Assembly (NCBI GenBank): GCA_020698575.1
Contig: CM036255.1
Location: forward strand, 19,520,501 to 19,584,500
Direction of reading: 5' to 3'
Source of the DNA: Bostrychus sinensis
Taxonomy: Eukaryota > Chordata > Actinopteri > Gobiiformes > Eleotridae
Length of the DNA stretch: 64,000 bases
Positions 43,481 through 55,659 of this stretch are shown here, one piece after another (within the stretch, counting starts at the first letter, position 1; each line of letters starts with the position of its first letter). The notes under the pieces were generated by a model. It made no database searches and was not told the origin of the DNA. It saw only the letters and a program-made list of their open reading frames with translations. A program made the position numbers and the translations under genes.

Positions 43481-44165
43481 CACACTTACACACACTATAC
43501 ACCAAATACACACAGGCACAGACAGGCGAGCCGCTCACACCTGGGGGAGACTTGGTAAAATGTCAGGCCTGTTCAGATTGTAATTACAGGGAGATTTGCT
43601 GCCTCTCTCACAAAGCCCAGATAAACCACCTGACTGACACATACCAGTGTACGCAAGCACACACACCACACAGACATCTGAGACTCTCAGACACACAACT
43701 TCAACAGGAAATCAATGGTAAACCGGTCAGAGGCACATACATGATACCAGAGGTGAGGTAGTAGCTAATAGTGCTTAGTCAATTTCAATAATCATTCCGA
43801 TGGGGATTTTTTGTAACATGCGCTCAGACAAGAAAAGGAGAACATACTGTGAACATACTGTGGACATACTGTGCTTCAGTAAGTCTTGATATCTCAACTG
43901 GTCTGATTGTTGGGCCAATTTTATCCCATCTCATTTTTAACACTTTAGAGAAAGCCGGCCACTTATGGGTCTCGACCCACTACTTGAGAACCACTGATCA
44001 AGATTATCTAAATTATCTTTAATGAGACAAAAATATGCAACATTTTGAATCTGAGGTTACCCACTCCTTCAGAGACACTCTCCAGTCAACTGTTAATTCT
44101 ACACTACTTAAGAAGTGGGCACCTTCTTGTGAGTGTGCATAGCTCATAACAACCAAGCAACAACA
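43481..44165. other. Non-coding with small repeats
   Basis: Three tandem copies of 'gaacatactgtg' at 43843-43875, and at 43945-43998 the right end of a hAT MITE ('cacttgagaaccactg' type: 'actacttgagaaccactg'). Confidence 0.5.
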
Positions 44166-44169
44166 TGGT

Positions 44170-44310
44170 GGCAAAGTGGTTAGCACTCTCGCCTCACAGC
44201 AAGATGGCCCTGGGTTTGATTCCTGGACCGTGTGGGGCCGGTCTGTGTGGAGTTTGCATGTTCTCCCTGTGTCTGGGTGGTTTTCTCAGGGTGCTCCAGT
44301 TTCCCCCATC
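44170..44310 (+). repeat. tRNA-headed SINE-like repeat
   Basis: A-box-like 'tggcaaagtggttagcactc' and B-box-like 'gggtttgattcctgg' are spaced as in a tRNA, followed by 'gtggagtttgcatgttctcc', a very common fish repeat body. Confidence 0.75.
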
Positions 44311-45119
44311 AACCAAAAACTAACCTAGGCTAATCCTCAACTAGGTACTAAAATGTTATTATTTAAATCACTGGCATTATTTACTATCAGGTTTTTAATA
44401 CAGTCAAGAAATAACAAGTGAGTAATGTAACACAGGTGTGCATCACATCAGCTCCCCTAAACAGATTCCCCATTTCTACCAATCAGTATTCAACGTCCGC
44501 CAATAAAATATTTCCTTAGACACAGCAGCTGTAGCTCTCTCAGCATCTGGCTTTCAAAATACATGAGGCAGTGTGTGATTGATGGCACTGCTCTCTTCAG
44601 GGGGTATATGCATTTAATAGGCATGATGTGCTTAAAACAAACCACCTACACAATATGCTTAAGATAATCAAAATGTGCTGATTTATTATGAGGGATTTAT
44701 TTATCAGTCTACTCCCTTAATGGTGAAATTGGCGATGGCGACGTGAACATGGGGACTGTACTGGCGGGTACAGTGGATGCGTGGGTAGGGCGGTCTGCAT
44801 CTGTCTGACGTGTGCATGAACGTGTGAGCGTGGCGGTCTATCCGTGTGTGTTTAATGTGTTGCTGGCAGGTTCCTGGGCGCCCGCTGAGCAGTGAAGAGG
44901 AGGTACAATTAGAAATTCAGCCCCCCACAGTTTCAACTAGGGTTACATTGGTGCTTACTGTCTGCTACATTTATTTCCCTAAGTGCTTCTTCCTCACAAC
45001 CCTCCTGTTTGGCGTTCAAATTACAGAAGTTAAATGTACAATTCATTTTAGGCAAACTGTCAGGAGTTAAATATTTAAATTGTTCATTTGCCTTCTATTG
45101 TGCAGATATTAGCATATTG
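44311..45119. other. Non-coding stretch
   Basis: Includes a CpG/GT-rich part (44725-44900). A 33-nt splice-flanked segment at 44872-44904 (VPGRPLSSEEE between ctggcag| and |gtacaa) is noted but too short to trust. Confidence 0.4.
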
Positions 45120-45265
45120 ATTTGGTACAGGTTTAATGCTGAATGCCCTTCCTGATGCAACCCTCTCCATTTATCCAGGCTTGGGACTGGCACAAGTTGT
45201 ACACTGAGAGAGAAGGAGAGAAAGAGAGATGCAAAGCATTTTTATGTGTGTGTGTGTGTGTGCAG
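45120..45265 (-). repeat. Family X copy and GT run
   Basis: 'aatgcccttcctgatgcaac' and 'ccatttatccaggcttggga', reverse family X, followed by a short (GT)n at 45245-45262. Confidence 0.7.
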
Positions 45266-45793
45266 GAATTACAGGCCTTGCATAGGTCACTGATTAGTCC
45301 TAAAACTGATTTTAACACATTTTTACTTTTTGTGCCATTACAAAAAAAGGGCAGAAAATCACTCAAAAAAAGGGCTAAAATTCCTGTTCTTCATCTTAAA
45401 GCCCTACAAGGGCTGAACTACAGTCAATGTTATCTAATGGGAATTATAAAGGAATTATTTCCCACAATGCAATGAGAAAATGGTGGATCTGATGGTGATT
45501 TTTTCTGTTTGTGTATTTTATAGCCTCTGACCGTCAGGGTTACAGAGGAATTAACATGATTTAATATTTCTGTAGAGTGAAAATAAGTGATTTTAATGGG
45601 ACCAAAAAGGGCTTTAGGAGGAAGAGTGTGAGTTTTTTGCCCTGACAGTTGAATTTTTTTATTTTTTTTTTTAGTTGTGACACTGCCATTCTAAAATTCT
45701 GTTATTAATATACATCTTTGTCAAATATCATCACCCTAGCATAAGAAATGACAAAATGAGAGCAAAAAATACATTTGAAAAGCCCTAAAAAGG

Positions 45794-46254
45794 TTGCCTG
45801 GAAATTCCAGACTCACCGCTGAACCAGCGGATGAGTCTGGTCGCCTTACAATCAATTCGATTTCTAGGGCAGAGAAAACCCGAATTAACGGACAGCGGCT
45901 TTAGCCAATCAGAAAATGGCGGACGTGACGTTAACAAAGCGACAAGAAAGTCAGAAAGTAAACAAACGGAGTAGTGAAGCCACGAGGGAGGAACGAGGGA
46001 GTTATTTCAACATTACCGTACCATACCGCTGAATGAAACAAACTCTCGGCTCCTCGGTGCGGCATCTTTATTGTTGTCGGCGAGGAGACGCGTACGAGTG
46101 ACGCTGCTCGCGAAGAACACGTGAATTAAATAAACCAATCAAAATGCACGGTACGCTTGGGATTTGAGTAAACCACTGCGGATGGCGTGGTGACCAGACT
46201 GATATTTCTCTGTAGAATAACACAGAGACATATCAGTCTGGATTTTCCAGGCAA
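45794..46254. mobile_element. MITE with 9-bp TSD and terminal hairpins, superfamily unknown
   Basis: Ends are TTGCCTGGAAATTCCAGACT and AGTCTGGATTTTCCAGGCAA (inverted). The 9-bp 'ctaaaaagg' occurs immediately outside both ends (45785-45793 and 46255-46263). Both termini also fold: 45807-45840 pairs CCAGACTCACCGCTG with CAGCGGATGAGTCTGG, and 46194-46241 pairs CCAGACTGATATTTCTCTGT with its near reverse complement. The interior is CpG-rich with 'ccaatcag' and 'ccaatcaa' boxes. No transposase. An 8- to 9-bp TSD would fit Mutator-like or Merlin groups; not decided. Confidence 0.8.
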
Positions 46255-46263
46255 CTAAAAAGG

Positions 46264-47190
46264 TGCCAGGAGGGCTGAGGGTTAAATTAAAATCGGACCA
46301 TTAATTTTGATTTATAGTCTCTTGCTAACAGACAAACCAACAAACACAGGCACACACATAACCTCCTTGGCGGATGTCACAATTATTACTTGCCTAGTAT
46401 TGCTAGCAATTCTTATTAAAGTTCTTTGGCACTTTCGCTAACCATCCCAGCATATCTTTATTTTAAGGTTTACAAGTACTTTGAAGTTTTAGTACTTTTA
46501 ATGTCCTTTGTGTTAAAATGAACATTAGAGAAGCCTTTTAGGATTGACCACAGGGTTTCTTGCTGTTCCCAGTGGGCCCTAAAGATAAGATCAAGCTAAC
46601 AAACACAGTGAACAAGGTGTAAATAAAGTGGAGATAAAGCCAAAAGAAAAAAGCTGCTAAAGACCTACTTTTGTCACTGTCCCAATCAGCTTCAAGTGGG
46701 ATTAATAATAATTACCCCAGGATACATGTGCTGTTTTCATATTAATAGCATTAATAAGGGTTTAATATATTAATAGGATTCGACTAGCTGAAGGGGCTAG
46801 TGAAAACACGTTTGTCACTCACAGCCTTAATGATTTGGGTTCAGAAGCCATTAGACCAGATCTCTAACCTTTCAGTGTTGTGTAATCTACTCAGCGTTAT
46901 GATAAAAATGTCACGTTTGCAGAGCAAATCTCAGAAGCCCATAGTTCAACCAGATTCAGCCGACAACTCATGTACACTTGACACCGCTTCATGGTACATT
47001 ACTTGTGGTGGATGCACATGAATGGCAAAATGTCGTTCCAACAGCAACAAATGCATCTTGCCAAGTAAAATCCAAGCTGACAGATTGTTTTCAGTTATAG
47101 CTTAGGTCTGCAAAATAATAAGCCACAAAGTCATTCCACACTGTTAAATATTTTATTATTGAATACTATATTTTATCAGCAGCATACAGG
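46264..47190. other. Non-coding with family B fragment
   Basis: 46310-46385 ends a family B copy ('gctaacagacaaaccaacaa', 'aacctccttggcggatgtc'). The remainder is unremarkable. Confidence 0.5.
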
Positions 47191-47699
47191 CAGAGGTGGA
47201 AATAGTCATTTATTTAAGTAAGAATTTGAAGAATTTTTACTTTTACTTAAATTATAAAGTATTTTAAATAAATAAAAGTATTTTTTGAAGTGATTGGCAC
47301 TCGCCATGCCATCTGGGTTTGAGCACACTTTGGAGACAGTAGTAGTAGTAGCAATAGCAGTAGTTGTGGCAATAGTAGGAGTAGTCATAGTAATAACAAT
47401 AATAGCTTCCATTTATATAGTGCCTTTCATGACACCCAAAGCGCTTAACAAAAAAAAAACACACACAAAACACACCAGGAAAAACTAAATCCAGGGAGGT
47501 TAGTATGTGAAGTGGAAAGCCAGCTTAAACAGAAATGTTTTTAGAAGTGATCCAAATCAGTCATGAGTTATAACGGTGATACTAGTAGTAGTGACAGAAT
47601 TAACAGTACTTGCATAAAAATACAAAATCTTTCAGGAAAAAAAAGTAGTAACAGTACTTTGACATCAGTACCAATTTTAAGTCTGTTTTCCCACCTCTG
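47191..47699. mobile_element. CAGAGGTGG MITE (family E) with 8-bp TSD
   Basis: Starts CAGAGGTGGAAATAG and ends TTTTCCCACCTCTG. Flanks 'catacagg' (47183-47190) and 'catacaga' (47700-47707) match 7 of 8. Carries an internal AGT-triplet tract (47338-47400) and a nested family C piece (47396-47470, 'tttatatagtgcctttcatg' type). Reference copy for the family in this window. Confidence 0.88.
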
Positions 47700-48429
47700 C
47701 ATACAGATTAACACTGATAATATTAAACAATCTCACTCATCATTTGAACCTCAACAGTGTTGGACAACAATTAAAGTGAATTCAGAATTCACATTCATTA
47801 ATTTTCTTAATTGGCCCCCATCAACTTACCATGATGCTGTCCAACAATGTAGCCTTTTTATTCTTGCAAACTGTCAAAATAAAAACCAAACATCACAATG
47901 CAACCACAACTAGCATGCTATTGCTGCAAGTGCAGGTCCATGGACAAAGCGTCCCAGTCTACTCTCTAAACAAGCTGTAAGTACAAAGTGCATGGAGTGC
48001 CTATAAGGTTGCCTTGATTAGTTCACAGCTTTCCGCAAAACTTTGCTAACAAGCACCAGTAATTGATTTGCTTGCTGCGAAGGAGTATCTATAAATATCT
48101 ATAAAGCAACGACACCGAGACCCAGTGCTAAGTACTAAATGGTGAAGCTTATAATACACTTATAATACACAAGTTGTGCAACATGCCAACAATAATAATA
48201 TGAAGTTGTTAAAAGTAACACATGAGAGATAATGAGCAACGTCAAGCAGCAGATGGAGCAGAAACATCTATACACCTACAAGTGTGTAAGACAGAGAAGG
48301 GTTGTATACATACATTATGAATCAAAACACTCATTAAGTTGATGCTTGCTTAAAAAAATTGTAGTAGATTACACGTGCTTCAAAAGAAGACAAGCGCTAA
48401 CAAATTGATTTAATGGCCAATAGCCAGAA
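47700..48429. other. Non-coding stretch, no gene seen
   Basis: Nothing recognised. Confidence 0.45.
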
Positions 48430-48860
48430 CTACTCAAGAAGTACTTAAAAGTGTATAAAATACTGGTACTTCAAAATATTATTGAAGTAAAGTTAAAAAT
48501 ATTGAACAGAATTATTTGTTATTAGTAGTAAATGTAACAAAAAAGCTTTGAATGTAAATTTCACAGTTTAAAGTACATTTTTAATCAGGCAACAACTATA
48601 AATATCTGCTACTACTACTACAACTTCTTCTTTTGATGCTACTACAAAGTTCTGCTACTGCTGCTGCTAGTACTGCTACTACTAGTACAATCAATAGTGC
48701 TATACCTACTGCTGCTATAATTATGACTATTACTAAGGCTACTGCTAGTAATACTATTATCCACCTTGCCACATGAGGTACTAACAAGAAAGCAGTAGCA
48801 TGCAGTGACGTTTTCAAGCGGACAAGCAGACACCTTGACTTCATTAAGTTTTATATGGTA
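48430..48860. repeat. Family E relic with degenerate triplet tract
   Basis: 'actactcaagaagtacttaa', 'tggtacttcaaaatattatt' and a long imperfect CTA/CTG triplet run (48605-48735). Frames here give valine/alanine or serine runs and are not genes. Confidence 0.6.
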
Positions 48861-49128
48861 ACATTTTAATTTAATTTAAATTTAATAACTAACTATAATA
48901 GTGACTATAATCCCACCAGTGTCTGTGTAGTTTCAAATTATCTTCCACTCTTCCTATATAATTATTAACGCTATCTGTATAAAAAACAATGTTATTACAA
49001 CATTTTTTTCAACAAAGCTGGCCTTCTCTGTCACCTTATCAAAGAATGTCCCCTCCGTTTTTGTTTTAACTTTAATTCATAAGCACTAAAACAAGGATGG
49101 ATAGATGATGAGAGGCATTACAGCCTTA

Positions 49129-49838
49129 AGGGGGGTATACACCAAGGCGACGATCGCCCATCTGAAGCTGTCTTAACGGTTCTTCCACGTCGCTCATTTC
49201 CGTCCTTTTGATATGTATGCGCCGTCGCCCCCCATCGCTCCAGGACGGAGGCCGTCAGACTAGTTTCCTGCCGATTAGCCTTGTTGAATCGGCGTCTTTG
49301 GTCTTTGGCACGAAGCGCTCTGATAGGCCTAGCACTACAGCTGCCGCGCCAATCAGCTCACGGGAATTTTAGCGGAAGTGACGGAGTGACGAGTGATGAA
49401 AACCGCTGTAGAAGCACACTGTCACCACTTTTGCATTCCTCGCAATTCCGTGCGGAAAGTTATCTTCTTCAAGTAACAGAGCAGCGGCACCTAATCCACA
49501 CAAAACAATGTCCAAACCAGCCATTATCACGCTTCTGTAATGTTCAAACAAGCTGAGAACAGTGGCAGACCAAGGCGCGCTACCTGAACACGTCTTCCAC
49601 AAAAATTGTGTCACTTCCGTTGATCTTTGTTCACTGGCTAGCGCCATCTGCCGCTTTGGGGGGGGTAATTACATCACGCACATGCGCAAGACACGGTCTT
49701 TACGTCGGTTGTCGCTTCGGTGTATGAAGAGGGAAAAAGGTTATGTGACGTGAGGAAACGGGAGGGAACGAGAGGAGACAAGCTGTCGCTCTGTCTTATC
49801 GGTGGCAGTCTGGGAGTCGCCTTGGTGTATCTAGGCCT
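49129..49838. mobile_element. PIF/Harbinger-type MITE, 3-bp TTA TSD
   Basis: Starts AGGGGGGTATACACCAAGG and ends GTATCTAGGCCT after CCTTGGT, an inverted match over about 20 bp, flanked by TTA on both sides (49126-49128, 49839-49841). 710 bp, CpG-rich throughout, with 'ccaatcagctcacgg' and 'acgcacatgcgcaagac' (NRF1-like). Overlapping open frames of 60-92 codons have no recognisable domain. Confidence 0.75.
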
Positions 49839-49841
49839 TTA

Positions 49842-50285
49842 CAGATGAGGGAGGCCTGTTCATCAGGACTCTCTGAGATCGACACTAGACTAGTGCACTG
49901 TTAATGCTGCTTCACTATAATAAAACCTCAAAAGAAGTCTTACACATCACACCACAAACCTCCATTTAAAAACACTCACCTCTCTACTCAAGCTGCAAAT
50001 CCAGTCCATGTTACTTTTTTGAAGAAATGTCCTGTATTTCCTACAGCTGAGTTTGTCCAGAATAACCAGTGCCCAGTTCATTCACAGTTCTGTAATACTC
50101 ACATTCATTGCCACTGGCTCCTCTCCATTCCCCAAGCTCCATTTCTTACGAACACGCCTGACACTTAACGATGAACGTGAGGCTATCCATTTATATGACA
50201 CACAGTTTTATGCACCAGCATGTACTCATGAGGAACATGAACAAGGTTTAACTATGACTTATCTGTGGAAACACTCTTAGACACT
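49842..50285. other. Non-coding stretch
   Basis: Nothing recognised. Confidence 0.45.
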
Positions 50286-50645
50286 TTGGCTGCGGCTATT
50301 TGTGAAAAGTTTGTTGTCTAACGCGGCGCATGCGCACTGTAATGTACAGGGCTGTAAGTTGCACAGTGTGCTGTTTATACCGCATGTATTATCTGCTGCT
50401 ATCAGCCAGAGATCTCTGTCACTGAGCCTGAGATTGACCACAGCACGCATGCGCACCCCTTCAAAACAAGCTGCTGGGCCTCTGCTTGACAAGCCCCAGG
50501 CAGAAACAGTGCACCATGACTCCGCCTCCACGGAGGTGAAAATGACAGAAATGAATGACAGAGAGGCAACTTAGCTTGCCTCAGCAGTACCTGGAGTGGC
50601 CAGCAGGGCGCAGAAAAAGTACACATTGACTGGAAGCAGGTAATA
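50286..50645. promoter_or_regulatory. CpG-bearing block with NRF1-like and CTCF-like sites
   Basis: Two 'gcatgcgcac' motifs (about 50328 and 50446) fit the NRF1 core, and 'ggccagcagggcgcag' (50598-50613) fits the CTCF core. It stands out from the AT-rich surroundings. It could be an orphan promoter, an insulator or a CpG-rich transposon like the one at 49129; ends for a transposon were not found. Confidence 0.35.
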
Positions 50646-50799
50646 GACTGATTCACTATGGAAGTGAACGACAAAATTAGATGTTTGAAGAGATATTGAT
50701 TTAATTCCGTTATAGTTTTAATCCGTGTATTTTTTAGATTTAATTGGTCAAGCACAACTTGCCCACACGGCATGCCCATGCCGAGTAGGAATAGGTATT

Positions 50800-50859
50800 A
50801 AGAAAGTACATTTTCTTTAAAAAAATGTACTTGAGTAAAAGTATAACATTCCACCTCTG
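50800..50859. repeat. Right end of a family E MITE
   Basis: 'aaatgtacttgagtaaaagt' and terminal 'attccacctctg'. The left end was not found. Confidence 0.6.
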
Positions 50860-51753
50860 TCTGTAGCACACACTTTAATCAGTTTGAAAAACATCCAAAA
50901 TTACAGGAAGCATGGCCATATACGTTTCAAAGACTGGTGAACAAATGTCTGAATGTAATCCATATAATCCGTAATCCTCCTCCATTTCATTATGTGAGAC
51001 AGAAGTTGGCTTGTTTGTATTTGCCACTGTGTAATTGAAAGAGTCTAAATATGCATCTGAACTGGGTTAATGGCCCGACCCAAGAACAAAATGAGCAAAT
51101 GCTGTGGATGTGTCAGGCTGTTTAAGTTTAAATACTGCATGTGTACGCTAAGGACGCTTAATTAATATTTTAGCCTTTTGGTAGTAAATGTGTTGTGTTT
51201 AATTTAAAGATAAAGTCACTTGCAGATCGGCTGGAGGCAGGTTTGATTCCCCTGTGCATGCATAGTGCTGTCCAACACTGTACACTGGTAATTATGCACC
51301 AACAAAAAGTCCATATATGTTAGTGACATAAATAATAGACATATGCAATGGAGAAATATTATGAGATTGTAAAAGTAGCAAGAAGTACTATGTAATGAAT
51401 ATTTAGCAGTAGCTTTTTCCACTGCAGTGTTAACTTTGATGGCTTAATGGGTTTCATTTTATGCACTCTTTGATGCCTCTTGGACTTAAACTAGAGATTT
51501 GTAAAGCTTCATTTGTAAAGGCATGGTTTACATACATACATTTCATTAACCCTTTACACAATGTCCAAGGTGCTTTTTATTCCCTTTATAGTACTATGAA
51601 ACCATTTGTTGTTGTATTTACTTCATACAACTTCCTGATTTTATGTCTATAGTGGTGCATTTATTGTGTGCATTTTGTTGTACACATGTGTAGTGTGCTA
51701 TGTAATCTAATATTAGAAATTTGCCATTGATTTTTGATTAAATTTCAACTAAC
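50860..51753. other. Non-coding stretch, no gene seen
   Basis: The part 51080-51185 ('gacgcttaattaatatttta') is repeat-free. Nothing else. Confidence 0.4.
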
Positions 51754-52005
51754 TACACTGTTTAAGCATAACACAACGACCACCTGCCTATTGTTGGTGG
51801 TAATAATGCCATCACGATTTGGCCCTTGTCAAATTCGCTCAAATCCTTACACTTGCCCATTTTTTCTTCTTCTAACACATCAACCTTGAGGACAAAAGTG
51901 TTGCCTCATATATTCTACCCACTAACAAGTGCCATGATGAGACGATAATCTGTGATATTCACTTTTAACCTGTCAGTGGTCATAATGTAATGCCTGATTG
52001 GTGTA
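51754..52005. mobile_element. Tc1-like MITE
   Basis: Left end TACACTGTTTAAGCATAACA with 'cgaccacctgcc', right end 'cataatgtaatgcctgattg' plus GTGTA; TA at both limits. Contains the known subterminal block 'ttggcccttgtcaaattcgc' and 'tctaacacatcaaccttgag'. 252 bp, non-coding. Confidence 0.8.
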
Positions 52006-52519
52006 AAGCATTCCCACATTCATTTTTTTTATATTATTTTTCCTGATTCTTGGTTTTACCGAAGGCATAATTCTTGTCCTTTGTCTCAAATGCTTTGATC
52101 TTTCAATTCGTTTCATCATTCTTCTTTTTTTTAATCTTGGAAACTCATTTTGGCTCAATCTTCACAAGGCATTAACTCATGACCCACCACTTAGACTAGC
52201 CTTTTACATCTTTTATTTGTCTGATGACATACAGTAAATTGCCTATAGGAGTTTGAATTGGTAAAGCATCACTTGGCACATATGAGTGTCGCTATGAGAC
52301 AGAGTTACTGCCAACAAGATGCTGTTCAAGACGTCAATGAAAACCATGATGCGCTCTACATTTCACATTCAAGGTTTCAGGAAGCACAGAAAATCGTATC
52401 AGATCTCAGCCTATAGTTCTTGCAACTAAATTAATTATTACAGAGGTAAGATCAGATTACAAATAATGTTGCTGGAGTAATACAAAGATCATGTGAAGTG
52501 AATAACAGGTTATCTCTTC
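52006..52519. other. Non-coding stretch
   Basis: Nothing recognised. Confidence 0.45.
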
Positions 52520-52820
52520 ATTCCATTTTTTTTTTTTTTTTGTCGTCAAAGTTGATGTGTGTACAGAAAAAAAGGGGCAAGCGTAAAGATTTAAGCGAGT
52601 TTGACAAGGGCCAAATTGTGCTGGCTAGACGACCTGGTCTCTAAACCTACAGCACTTATGGGGTGTTCCTTGGTCTGCAGTGGTCAGTCTCTATCAAAAG
52701 CAGTCCAAGGAAGGAACACTGCTGAAGCGGGGATAATGGGCATTGATGCACAGGGAGCGAAGGCTGTGTGGGCCGATCCAACAGATGATCTTAGAAAGTT
52801 CACCAATATGAGGCAGATCA
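52520..52820 (+). pseudogene. Tc1-like transposase N-terminal fragment
   Basis: 'aaagttgatgtgtgtacag' then a frame starting GKRKDLSEFDKGQIVLARRP, the N-terminal helix-turn-helix region of fish Tc1 transposases, after which frameshifts and stops break it; later blocks 'cagtggtcagtctctatcaa' and 'gccgatccaacagatga' follow the transposase order. The DDE catalytic part is absent. A poly-T (52523-52541) stands just before. Confidence 0.75.
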
Positions 52821-53720
52821 TATTGTATGCTTATATACAAAGGGTAAAACCTGAGCTGCAAGAGCTACAACAGAGAATATAATTATTAGTGAGTGCAAAC
52901 AACACTTTTTTTTTATAGGTTTATGGTTTATTTCTAAAACAAAATGGCCTTTGAAAACAGTGACAAATTTCCCATCGTCACCATTTCATTTAGCAGCTGA
53001 ACTGATAGAATGGGTAGAGTATCCATGTTTGGGGTGTCGGGTCAGACGGTTTAGCAGCTGCCTCCTGTCTGACCCCTGACCCCCGGTGAGATAGATGGGG
53101 AGAAGGTGGAGGCTGAGGGTGGGACAGGTACAGCGGTGGGACGGGGTGCACACAAACAGACGCTCGGTGTTAAAGATCAAAACTGAACGGCTGTGCACTG
53201 CTGCACCCTGCTGAGCCTTTGTCTACCAAACAGACAAAAGCCATTTGCAAAGTACTATTTAATGCACATGTACAATCTATTTTAGCAGAGGACATGACGT
53301 ACGGTCTGTAGTGGAATTGGTCTGGAACTAAATGGGTATATTGATGCTTTTATGTAGACTATAGCTGTCTGATATTTACTAATTGTGGAATAGCAAAAAA
53401 TACTTTAAAAGATATATGTCAGTTCTTTTTTAACACATTATGGGGCTATTTTAATTGAAAAAGACAGCGAAGATTGACAAGACACCAAGCAAATCAATCA
53501 GAGCTGCGTTCGTACCTGAACAACTCAAATATGTGCATGCACTCCACAATGTGAGCCGAGTTGTGTGCTTTTACCTTTACCTGATAGTATTATTCTTAAG
53601 TAAAATAAAAGTAAAAACAGATTTTGAGTACTTCCTCCACCTTTGGAGTGAGCATACAATGGATCAGTGAAGTAATAATTTTACCACAAAAAGAGGTTGA
53701 GGGCCACTAGCTCTACACAC
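52821..53720. other. Non-coding stretch with family E trace
   Basis: 'gattttgagtacttcctccacc' at 53618-53640 is probably a family E right end. No gene. Confidence 0.45.
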
Positions 53721-54260
53721 ACACTTGTAGTCATTACTAAGCCAAGCCAAGACTGCTGCTCAGAGGTGGCCCACTTAGCTCAAGGTAGTGACCATTCATG
53801 CATGAAAACTGCTTTTAAATGCCCTTTAAACAAGCTGCCCCACTAAATACTGATCTAACTAGACTCATCTGTGCACAGTTTGATGCAACTGAGCTTTTTG
53901 TTTGAAAGCTTGCAAAAGTTTATACAAGGATACATAGTTGAGAGTGTTGTGATTGACACGAGGAAGCCCAGAAAGCAGAGGAGTAGAGCAGGGAGTAGAG
54001 GTAAGCAGGTGACAGCAGTAGCCTCCAGCTGTGAACTGAGCGCGCCCAGAAACAGGCTGACAGAGCCTGCTGGGAAAATGAGTCTTCGCACACAAACACA
54101 CATGCATTAAACCCGGAGCAGACTTACCCTCATAGACAGGCGCTGTACAAAAAAGCCCCCTGCAGCAGCAAGAAAGTGTGACTAGCCATGCAAGCAAAAA
54201 CACTCATTACATTCTTCTGCATTTGCACCGGTTGCCAAAGAGTCCCTGATTTTATTACAG
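53721..54260. promoter_or_regulatory. Possible conserved non-coding block
   Basis: Repeat-free with overlapping open frames on both strands (82-112 codons) and a good donor (gtagag|gtaagc) at about 54000. No acceptor-exon pair convinces; a constrained block is as likely as an exon. Confidence 0.22.
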
Positions 54261-55309
54261 ATCGGATTTGTGTCTGTCAATGTGAACAGGCAAACATCCA
54301 GGGCAGAGTAAGTCCACTTGAGCCCCGAAATTGCCCACTTTCTCTGTAGTGCTCCCTATATAAGGCACACTATTTACATTTTGTAGTGCATGTTTTCAAA
54401 ACTGACCTTCCTCAAAAAAGTTGGGACAGCTCTGGTCTAAACAATCCAAACCTGAAATTAATACTAATACAGCTGCCTTAGATCGACATAGAAACTCCTT
54501 GATAACTTGTGAAAATATACTTAAAAACATTGATTTAGTAAAAGTTATAAAAAATATTAAAACCCTGCATTCCCTCTAGTGTACATGTGAGATAAAAATC
54601 TAATCACAAAGTATCACACATGTTTTGATTAAAAGAATTCTTTAAGTGCAGGAGATTGGGAATTAGCATAAGTAGATGAGACTAGAATAATGTGATGTGG
54701 GTGTTTAGACAGAAAGCTGTGTGTGATGTTTGCTGACAGCCATGTGTCGTCTTTGGGGCCAATTGGGCTTTACCTGTCACTACACACAAACACTTCCTCT
54801 CTACGCTGATATCCCCAAAGTATTCAGGAAATCTTTTTCAAAAAATGTCTCCTAAAGGACTAATTAAAAACGGTATTGTACTGTTTTGTATGGAGAAGCT
54901 GAATTCACAGTAAAAGTTACCGTTAGAACATTGATTGGTGGATTTTTTTGTGCATGTGGCAGCAAAAAACGCAGGTGGGTTCAGAGAGGGGTCATTTGTC
55001 ACCTGCCTCCACAAATTACCTTCACTACAGTGGCCATGTTTTTCACTGTACATGTTGCCTACAGAGACCAGGTATGGCCTATTTAAATGCATGTCTTTTT
55101 TCACAGCTATGGAAACAATACATTATTAAGGATTACTAGCAGCCCATTAATTAAGAAGCCCCTTAAGGCAAAGATATTAGCAAAGCATGTCATAGTTATC
55201 CAGCACAACTTGACATAAATTATCGTCAACTCCATTAGCTAAATCTATTGTTATTATTAATATTATGCACCCTTAAAGCAGGTTTAGTGTGGTACTACTT
55301 ATCCATTAC
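54261..55309. other. Non-coding stretch, no gene seen
   Basis: Nothing recognised. Confidence 0.45.
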
Positions 55310-55540
55310 ATTCTTCTATTGCTTATTCCTGTTATGGGATAGCGGGAAACCTAAACAACCAACTGTGAGCCTTAGGGGGGGTACACTGTGGGTTCTCTAG
55401 TCTGACCAGTTTTTGGACAGTGGGATGAAACCGGGGTAGAAGATCAGACGATGTGTGTGCCCGAGCATCGCACCCAAAGCCTCCTTGCTTAGAGGCAGGA
55501 GGGCTCTGCCACCATGTAACCCTAGAGCAATACTATAGCG
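55310..55540 (-). repeat. Family D repeat
   Basis: 'cttattcctgttatgggata', 'ggacagtgggatgaaaccgg' and 'cgcacccaaagcctccttgc' follow the family order. Confidence 0.55.
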
Positions 55541-55659
55541 TCAATAAATGGTCTTCAACACACACCAAATCTGATATCTATAACCTAAAGGCACAATTAA
55601 AGAGTAAAGAATAGAATTTTAATTTAAATGTCCAATCAATTTTGCCGTCAGTATGTAAT

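Noticed and set aside
44872..44904. 33-nt microexon VPGRPLSSEEE
   Set aside because: Too short and the acceptor tract is GT-rich rather than pyrimidine-rich.
48596..48844. 82-codon hydrophobic minus-strand frame (Val/Ala/Ile run) that looks like a membrane protein
   Set aside because: It is the translation of a degenerate CTA/CTG triplet tract inside a family E relic.
53865..54203. 112-codon Cys-rich minus frame with an N-terminal hydrophobic segment resembling a signal peptide
   Set aside because: The other strand is open over the same bases, and no cysteine framework or splice pair could be defined.
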